Source: a virus
Direction: 5' to 3' (one strand)
Length of the DNA stretch: 21,404 nt
Virus record (IMG/VR): IMGVR_UViG_3300029319_000606
Location: 1 to 21,404 of that record
Positions 1 to 3,888 of the stretch are shown in pieces. Below the pieces are notes generated by a model. That model saw only the letters and a list, made by a program, of their open reading frames with translations. It did not search any database and was not told the DNA's origin. Positions within the stretch are counted from its first letter, which is position 1; each line of letters begins with the position of its first letter. A program made the translations under genes and the position numbers.

Positions 1-1
1 A

Positions 2-499
2 GATCATCTTTGCCTTCGTGCATTAGATTGGGTTTTTTCTGGATATTGGAAAAAAGAAGGTAAGGTTAAAGTTAACGAAACTAAAAACTCTATCGAATTT
101 GATGGATTCTCTGATCCATATATGCCAGGTGCTAACTTCTTGCGTTGTCTAAGAAACGCTGCTACCAAATGGAAGTTAGGTAAAGACGTTCTTCGTTCTG
201 TTGTTGTTACTAATGATCCATTAATCGAATATGAAGGATCAAAAGATGCTTTGGAAATGTACACAAAAGACCAAAGTTATTTCTCTAATACAGCATTTAC
301 ATCAAGAGGTGTTTGGGTTCAAAGATTATTATTTCCAGATTGGAAATGTACTTTTGAACTAATGGTTGATGATGAGATATTAAGTGTATCTCAGTTAAAT
401 AGAATCATTACTATGGCAGGAAAAGCTGAAGGATTAGGTACTTGGCGACCTAGATTTGGTAGATTCTCTGCATCTGAACTAGTGGAGATGGCTGACTAA
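2..499 (+). CDS. Conserved phage protein of unknown function, 5' end outside window
   Basis: The frame is open from base 2, so the gene starts upstream of the window; the ATG at 122 is internal. About 165 residues are visible. The C-terminal half reads FSNTAFTSRGVWVQRLLFP, a hydrophobic strand (FELMVDDEILS), then GLGTWRPRFGRF near the end. The pattern of an R-x-W near a strand followed by GLGxxRPRFGRF is one I recall from conserved phage proteins of unknown function. I do not assign a role. Its TAA stop shares a base with the next ATG (TAATG), so the two genes are very probably translated together. It lies on the plus strand, opposite to the late genes, and probably belongs to the early or replication half of the genome. 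Confidence 0.8.
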   Translation, partial: DHLCLRALDWVFSGYWKKEGKVKVNETKNSIEFDGFSDPYMPGANFLRCLRNAATKWKLGKDVLRSVVVTNDPLIEYEGSKDALEMYTKDQSYFSNTAFTSRGVWVQRLLFPDWKCTFELMVDDEILSVSQLNRIITMAGKAEGLGTWRPRFGRFSASELVEMAD

Positions 500-987
500 T
501 GTCAAATCCAAGAATAGATGGCATTGATTGGAGATCACTTCAAAAAGGAGATGTCATCCCAGAGGAACATATCCTTGATTATTGGAATACTTGTTTTCCA
601 GATAGCGAATGGGATAAGTTCAGCATGGTTACTGTTAAAACTAACATCGAAAAACTTCGTGAAGGTATTAACAGACCTATTATTCTCAAAGAGGTAAAAG
701 GAACTCTGGTTGTGCTTACTGATAAAGAGGCTGTTGATTATTCAGCAGCCCAAGCCAATGCTGGTATAAAAAAACATCGTAGGCATACTCGTAGACTATT
801 TACTCACATAGATGCCACTAAATTGGATCAAGCTAAGAAACGTGATTTAGAAACCAAACAAATTCATCATGCGTTCATAGCTTCTGCTGCTGATGGTGCT
901 AGAAAAGAATCATTGCAGCTACAAAGAAAAGGAGAAAGACTACCTAAGTCTTTGATTGAAAAGTCAGACTTTAAAAAATCTTCTTAG
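499..987 (+). CDS. Hypothetical basic phage protein, last gene before the RNA array
   Basis: A 162-residue protein starting at the ATG that overlaps the previous stop (TAATG). No domain recognised. The N-terminal half (IDWRSLQKGDVIPEEHILDY) looks globular, with a short beta segment near residues 60-75 (RPIILKEVKGTLVVLTDKEA). The C-terminal half is alpha-helical and very basic (KKHRRHTRRLF near residue 90, KSLIEKSDFKKSS at the end), so nucleic-acid binding is possible but not shown. It ends with TAG at 985-987. No terminator follows directly; the next convincing plus-strand terminator is at 2163-2200, so the mRNA probably carries the whole structured array as a 3' untranslated tail of about 1.2 kb. 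A link between this basic protein and the array RNA is an attractive guess without direct evidence. Confidence 0.8.
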   Translation: MSNPRIDGIDWRSLQKGDVIPEEHILDYWNTCFPDSEWDKFSMVTVKTNIEKLREGINRPIILKEVKGTLVVLTDKEAVDYSAAQANAGIKKHRRHTRRLFTHIDATKLDQAKKRDLETKQIHHAFIASAADGARKESLQLQRKGERLPKSLIEKSDFKKSS

Positions 988-1084
988 CGACTCTTCTTGA
1001 CTCTTAACTCTTCTTACCGCTTTAATTTGACTTCATCCCAAGCATCTCTCTGTGATTTTTGATAGTTTAACGTAATTTACTGCA

Positions 1085-1150
1085 ATCGTTATGGGTATTA
1101 CGATAAACCCTTCTCAACATCTCTTGTAGGTGCAAGAACCAAAGAGATGA
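1085..1150 (+). repeat. Array module 1
   Basis: ATCGTT box at 1085-1090. Hairpin A: GGGT 1093-1096 pairs ACCC 1107-1110 around a loop with TTACGATAA. Hairpin B: CATCTCTT 1118-1125 pairs AAGAGATG 1142-1149 (8 bp), with inner stem GGT 1129-1131 / ACC 1138-1140. This copy has a different inner loop (GCAAGA) and is the most diverged. Confidence 0.65.
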
Positions 1151-1215
1151 CATTGACGCTCCGCTCGGTTCTTTCCCGCTACATCATTCAGTTCGCATCA
1201 ACGTCCATCAACTCC

Positions 1216-1280
1216 ATCGTTATCAGTTTACGAATAAAACTGTTTTTAACACCTCTATGATTTAATCGTTTGCGAGGTGA
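1216..1280 (+). repeat. Array module 2
   Basis: ATCGTT box at 1216-1221. Hairpin A: CAGTTT 1224-1229 / AAACTG 1237-1242, loop ACGAATA, followed by TTTTT. Hairpin B: CACCTC 1250-1255 / GAGGTG 1274-1279, inner GAT 1259-1261 / GTT 1268-1270 with two G-U pairs. The inner loop contains TTAATC. Confidence 0.7.
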
Positions 1281-1396
1281 CCACGTTTCTTTTCGATTAG
1301 CCGTAACTCACTGTGGCTCGCTGTCGATCAACTTTTCTCTTTTACCATTTTGCTCATTGTCACTCGTACTGGCGCATTTCTATTCGGCTCAAATCA

Positions 1397-1461
1397 AACG
1401 TTGTAAGTCTTACGATAAACTTTCCTCAACATCCTTCTGGGTTAATAGCCTTGAAAGATGA
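1397..1461 (+). repeat. Array module 3
   Basis: ACGTT box at 1398-1402. Hairpin A: AAGT 1405-1408 / ACTT 1419-1422, loop with TTACGATAA. Hairpin B: CATCCTTC 1430-1437 / GAAAGATG 1453-1460, seven of eight positions paired with one C-A mismatch. Inner stem GGG 1439-1441 / CCT 1449-1451 includes one G-U pair. The inner loop is TTAATAG. Confidence 0.65.
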
Positions 1462-1573
1462 TAATTCGCCTCACATCTTTTCGGATCAAGTTGATTAACC
1501 GCAACTCTTCACGCTTTGATGTGGCTCACGGCAAATTGGCTCGATTTTTTTCATTACTTTTAGACTCGACTCT

Positions 1574-1638
1574 TACGTTATGAGTGCTACGACAAACTCT
1601 TTTTAACATCTTTACGACTTAATAGGTCTGCAAGATGA
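1574..1638 (+). repeat. Array module 4
   Basis: ACGTT box at 1575-1579. Hairpin A: GAGT 1582-1585 / ACTC 1596-1599, loop with CTACGACAA, followed by TTTTT. Hairpin B: CATCTT 1607-1612 / AAGATG 1632-1637, inner GAC 1616-1618 / GTC 1626-1628, loop TTAATAG. Confidence 0.7.
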
Positions 1639-1764
1639 ATATCATCTCACTTTGATTCGAGTTGACTTAACGTGCTGTGACTTTTTGCTACTCCGAACAG
1701 ATTGACTTTATGCCGTTTGGCTCGCTTTCCCTCATTGTACCTCGACTTCATGTATCGTTTAGCT

Positions 1765-1830
1765 ATCGTTGTCAGTTTACGATTAAAACTGTCCTTAACA
1801 CTTCTATAACTTAATAGGTTTGCGAAGTGA
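1765..1830 (+). repeat. Array module 5
   Basis: ATCGTT box at 1765-1770, with an extra ATCGTT just upstream at 1754-1759. Hairpin A: CAGTTT 1773-1778 / AAACTG 1786-1791, loop ACGATTA. Hairpin B: CACTTC 1799-1804 / GAAGTG 1824-1829, inner AAC 1808-1810 / GTT 1818-1820, loop TTAATAG. Confidence 0.7.
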
Positions 1831-1832
1831 CT

Positions 1833-1849
1833 ACGTTACGATTAAACGT
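1833..1849 (+). repeat. Extra hairpin A-like element after module 5
   Basis: ACGTT 1833-1837 pairs AACGT 1845-1849 around the loop ACGATTA, the same seven bases as the hairpin A loop of module 5. It starts four bases after hairpin B ends. It may be a partial duplication. The stem is short, so confidence is modest. Confidence 0.4.
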
Positions 1850-1945
1850 TTCTCGTTTCAACGCACCTTCGCTCGTAACTATTCTTAGACTTTCACTTCC
1901 ATTCCCTTCGAAACCATCTACCTCAACTTGACTCATCTCTAATCA

Positions 1946-2008
1946 ATCGTTTAAGGTATTACGTTAAACCTTTTTAACACCTCTATGATTTAATCGTCTG
2001 CGAGGTGA
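1946..2008 (+). repeat. Array module 6
   Basis: ATCGTT box at 1946-1951. Hairpin A: AAGGT 1953-1957 / ACCTT 1968-1972, loop with TTACGTTAA, running into TTTTT. Hairpin B: CACCTC 1978-1983 / GAGGTG 2002-2007, inner GAT 1987-1989 / GTC 1996-1998 with one U-G pair, loop with TTAATC. Confidence 0.7.
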
Positions 2009-2011
2009 AAA

Positions 2012-2031
2012 TCGACTTGATTCGACTTGAT
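2012..2031 (+). repeat. Tandem 10-bp direct repeat in the last spacer
   Basis: TCGACTTGAT occurs twice head to tail (2012-2021 and 2022-2031), followed by the similar TCGGATTC. Related GATTCGAGTTGACTT-like text follows module 4, so this is probably local slippage within the diverged spacer rather than a separate element. Confidence 0.6.
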
Positions 2032-2154
2032 TCGGATTCTTGCAGCTTCAGTTTATTCGGTTCTATGTGACTCCAATTCAATCGCCTCAAAACAAATTAT
2101 TACCGCTTGACTCGCTTTAACGTATTTTCGCTCTTTTCGACTTCACTCAAATCA

Positions 2155-2200
2155 ATCGCTTGCCAGTTCCACGATTAAGAACTGGTTTTCTTTTTCTTTG
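2155..2200 (+). terminator. Partial seventh module acting as plus-strand terminator
   Basis: ATCGCT (2155-2160) stands where the ATCGTT box would be. Then CCAGTTC 2163-2169 pairs GAACTGG 2179-2185 (7 bp) around CACGATTAA, which contains the array's conserved hairpin A loop. The run TTTTCTTTTTCTTT follows at once on the plus strand; there is no matching T-run for minus-strand transcripts. There is no hairpin B. The loop holds the TAA stop (2175-2177) of the convergent minus-strand gene, so the late and plus-strand transcripts meet here. Confidence 0.7.
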
Positions 2201-2816
2201 TAATTTTAGTAACTATCTGTTTAACTATTGGCCGTACAAGCTGAAGTACCAATGGTGCAGAAGCACCAACCAAAGCAAGGCTAAAAACCCCAACAAACTG
2301 TGGAGCAGAAGGAATATATTGTTCTTTCCACTCAACTGCTTCATAAAGAGTTATGCACTCACTTCCATTTTGTCCTCTCTCATGCCCAATAACACGTTCT
2401 AATTTTTTATCGTTACGAAAATCCCCAACTCGCTGGTCATTTTTTCCAGGACAAGGAGGAAAATCTGGTGGAGGGGGAGGTGGTGCATCAGGAACCTTTG
2501 GCTGCTCTGTTTCTGGTAAGGGTGGTGGTTCGTTTTCAACAGGAACTTCTTCCGTTATTACTAAATCTTCTGGAGAATAATCAAGAGGAACAAAGCTAGG
2601 AAATGGAAAGTCGCACGTTGTAAATACACCATTAGGATCATCTAATAACAAATTACGATTACCAGTATTTTTTATATCTCGATGCTGATAAGTACAACCA
2701 GGAACATCAATCTCAGGTGGTTTTGCTATCTCTATATAATGTGGACTATATATTTCTGGAACATCTGGAATATATATCTCTCGAATTTGAATATCAGGTA
2801 TTTCAATCGTAGGCAT
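2175..2816 (-). CDS. Proline-rich protein with C-terminal membrane segment, cyanophage-type
   Basis: A 213-residue protein. The N-terminus is a run of IPD/VPE-type repeats (IEIPDIQI, IYIPDVPEI, PPEIDVPGC, residues 3-41) that suggests an extended beta strand. Residues about 90-122 are proline-rich and acidic, with a run of prolines around 112-117. A hydrophobic stretch near residues 172-193 (FVGVFSLALVGASAPLVLQL) is followed by a lysine-rich tail, as in a membrane anchor with a positive inside end. Four cysteines occur at 41, 68, 122 and 154. I recall similar IPD-rich proteins with a PGCxxxHRD motif in cyanophages, without a known function. It overlaps the zinc-ribbon gene by 14 bases and is the last gene of the leftward cluster; its stop lies inside the convergent terminator. 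A role at the cell envelope, for example in lysis, is possible but unproven. Confidence 0.8.
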   Translation of the reverse strand: MPTIEIPDIQIREIYIPDVPEIYSPHYIEIAKPPEIDVPGCTYQHRDIKNTGNRNLLLDDPNGVFTTCDFPFPSFVPLDYSPEDLVITEEVPVENEPPPLPETEQPKVPDAPPPPPPDFPPCPGKNDQRVGDFRNDKKLERVIGHERGQNGSECITLYEAVEWKEQYIPSAPQFVGVFSLALVGASAPLVLQLVRPIVKQIVTKITKKKKTSS

Positions 2817-2970
2817 CTCTTCTTTTATAGACTTCTACATATGAGTCGCATTTGGGACAAGAAAAGTTACTAACCATTGAATATTCTTGATACAGAACAG
2901 GCTGAAAATCTTCTTCTATGTCAGCATCAGCACCCCAAATAAGTTCTGTATTACAATGCCAGCAGTTCAA
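2803..2970 (-). CDS. Small zinc-ribbon protein with TTG start
   Basis: This 55-residue gene has no early ATG. It begins at TTG 2970-2968, which overlaps the TGA stop of the upstream gene (TTGA), an arrangement like the common ATGA coupling, and ends at TGA 2805-2803. The protein begins MNCWHCNTELIWG and later has FSCPKCDSYVEVY, so four cysteines (3, 6, 38, 41) form two CxxC knuckles typical of a structural zinc ribbon. I recall near-identical CWHCxTELIWGG...CPKC proteins annotated as hypothetical in marine cyanophages. The partner is unknown; zinc ribbons of this size usually bind nucleic acid or protein. The alternative start at the internal ATG (residue 32) would lose the first CxxC and is less likely. 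Confidence 0.75.
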   Translation of the reverse strand: MNCWHCNTELIWGADADIEEDFQPVLYQEYSMVSNFSCPKCDSYVEVYKRRDAYD

Positions 2971-3200
2971 ATTCCTAATCCTTTTGGTGGTACTGGTAAA
3001 GATGGGCCAGTAAGATCAGGTAATCCTTTTTCTAATACTTTTGGCATCATTCCTTGAACATTTCCAAGAATCTCGTTCATAATTCTTGATTTAAACTGTT
3101 CTGAAGTTACATACTTGTAACCTAAATACGCTCCACCACTCATGGAAGCTACCATTATGAATGAGATGATACTCAAAACCTGACAGATCCGATTTAGCAT
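2967..3200 (-). CDS. Small membrane protein, cyanophage-type
   Basis: A 77-residue protein. Residues about 6-28 (CQVLSIISFIMVASMSGGAYLGY) form a clear transmembrane helix. The rest is a soluble amphipathic helix (SRIMNEILGNVQGMMPKVLEK) and a proline-rich tail (TGPSLPVPPKGLGI). The form recalls small one-helix proteins seen in cyanophages in the same setting, next to the CWHC zinc-ribbon gene. A single-helix protein near the end of the late cluster could be a holin or envelope protein, but there is no motif to decide. Its TGA stop overlaps the TTG start of the next gene, so coupled translation is likely. The start is the ATG at 3200, the only one upstream of the membrane helix. Confidence 0.75.
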   Translation of the reverse strand: MLNRICQVLSIISFIMVASMSGGAYLGYKYVTSEQFKSRIMNEILGNVQGMMPKVLEKGLPDLTGPSLPVPPKGLGI

Positions 3201-3206
3201 AGAAAA

Positions 3207-3338
3207 ATGATTAAATTTGCAATTTTAAAAGCACTATCTTTTTCAAGTGTGCTTGTATTACTGCTTATTGTAGCCCTATCCCCTCTCTACGTCACTATGG
3301 GGTTAATGACAAGGCAAATGCAAGAATCTACTCGTTAG
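3207..3338 (+). CDS. Possible 43-residue membrane protein on the opposite strand
   Basis: In the 127-base gap between two minus-strand genes the plus strand has an ATG-to-TAG frame. It encodes MIKFAILKALSFSSVLVLLL, then IVALSPLYVTMGLMTRQMQESTR. One strong transmembrane helix (residues about 9-30) is followed by a short basic/polar tail. It ends inside the 3' end of the convergent 3328-3879 gene. No good Shine-Dalgarno stands before the ATG, though several neighbours also lack one. It fits the gap closely and makes a sensible membrane protein, divergent from another small membrane protein (2967-3200). It would be the only plus-strand gene within the late cluster, so a chance frame cannot be excluded. 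Confidence 0.5.
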   Translation: MIKFAILKALSFSSVLVLLLIVALSPLYVTMGLMTRQMQESTR

Positions 3339-3879
3339 GATCTACTGGATATTGTGTCATGTTGAACTTTTCAAAGTTTCCATCTTTATCATAAGTTGCA
3401 CCATATAAAGTAACTAAAGCTGCGGTATCAGAACAAGCATCAATTTCTTTTTCTCTTGTATCACAAGCAGTCCTTACACCATCACGATATGTTGTGATTG
3501 CTGTTGGTATTGCAGTAGATTTTTCAGCTTTTCTTACAACATACCAATCATATTTTGCTAATAAACTACCAGCAGTAACTTTTTCCTGTGCTTTTAATAC
3601 TGATTTAACACCTAAAGTAACAAGTTGATCTCCATTTTCATCTAATACTGGATCGCCATTTTCATCAACTTCATTGACATCAATAAGTGATTTTGCAGTT
3701 CCATCACCCCAATAAAAACGTGAGTCATATACTGGATCGTCAGCAACTTCTGTTATACCAAGATCCTTTTTTTCTTGTGCTGATGATAGTCTTAACCAGT
3801 TAGCAGGGTACTGTGTTCCATCAGATGTTTTAAATGCAACATCAACTGCTAAAGGTTTTCCGTTTAGTAAAAAAGCCAT
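3328..3879 (-). CDS. Putative tail-fibre assembly or chaperone protein
   Basis: A 183-residue protein directly downstream of the large LamG fibre (9-base gap). The N-terminus MAFLLNGKPLAVDVAFKTSD carries a short beta hairpin, followed by PANWLRLSS and an acidic loop with an internal near-repeat (DENGDPVLDENGDQ, about residues 74-87). The C-terminal part has YDWYVVRKAEKSTAIPTAIT, then YRDGVRTACDTREKEIDAC. This W-x-V-V-R-x-A-E...IPxxITxYR...R...I pattern is shared by phage tail-fibre assembly proteins of the DUF4376-like type, where a helix bundle helps fold the fibre encoded just upstream. The family call is from recalled pattern, not a search. Position after the fibre supports it. Confidence 0.6.
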   Translation of the reverse strand: MAFLLNGKPLAVDVAFKTSDGTQYPANWLRLSSAQEKKDLGITEVADDPVYDSRFYWGDGTAKSLIDVNEVDENGDPVLDENGDQLVTLGVKSVLKAQEKVTAGSLLAKYDWYVVRKAEKSTAIPTAITTYRDGVRTACDTREKEIDACSDTAALVTLYGATYDKDGNFEKFNMTQYPVDPNE

Positions 3880-3888
3880 ATCTATATA

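Larger units (their letters stand above)
1085..2200 (+). ncRNA. Array of six structured RNA modules ending in a seventh, terminator-like copy
   Basis: Between 988 and 2162 there is no credible gene. Instead a module of about 65 nt recurs at 1085, 1216, 1397, 1574, 1765 and 1946, with a partial copy at 2155 (intervals about 131, 181, 177, 191, 181 and 209 nt). Each full module reads: ATCGTT-like box, hairpin A with a loop containing TACGA, a pyrimidine-rich link ending in YAACA, hairpin B with a 6-8 bp outer stem and 3 bp inner stem, usually around a TTAATAG or TTAATC loop, then a trailing A. Stem sequences differ between copies but stay complementary. G-U pairs occur only when the plus strand is read as RNA (on the minus strand they would be A-C mismatches), and the T-tract after the last hairpin is on the same strand. 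Spacers also share short motifs such as GGCTCG (1315, 1538, 1719) and GACTCGCTTTAA (2109), so the whole ~180-nt unit was probably duplicated. The function is unknown to me. Confidence 0.7.

Noticed and set aside
4-264. Minus-strand frame at the left edge
   Set aside because: It is antisense to the plus-strand gene open from base 2, and its product has no features.
1270-1498. Short plus-strand open frames in the array
   Set aside because: They run through structured modules, their products have no recognisable features, and the stems rather than codons are conserved between copies.
1085-2008. tRNA genes or tRNA-like cloverleaves in the array
   Set aside because: There is no 7-bp acceptor stem, no TTCRA T-loop and no CCA-type end. 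The two hairpins do not fit a cloverleaf.
1274-2008. GAGGTGA segments as Shine-Dalgarno sites with CACCTC as anti-Shine-Dalgarno
   Set aside because: Modules 1, 3, 4 and 5 replace these by GAGATGA, AAGATGA or GAAGTGA while keeping pairing, and no start codon with a real frame follows. The match in modules 2 and 6 is probably chance.
1201-2162. Replication origin with iterons
   Set aside because: Iterons are short near-identical direct repeats. Here the long copies differ in sequence but keep pairing with G-U pairs, pointing to RNA. An origin role cannot be fully excluded, since single-stranded DNA could also fold.
1085-2200. CRISPR array
   Set aside because: Repeats are diverged, 63-66 nt long, and spaced by 65-145 nt of related sequence. 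CRISPR repeats are near-identical and 23-47 nt with unrelated short spacers. No cas genes are visible.
2160-2873. Plus-strand open frames opposite the proline-rich and zinc-ribbon genes
   Set aside because: They are antisense shadows of minus-strand genes with clear protein features; the glycine-rich run is the complement of the proline run.
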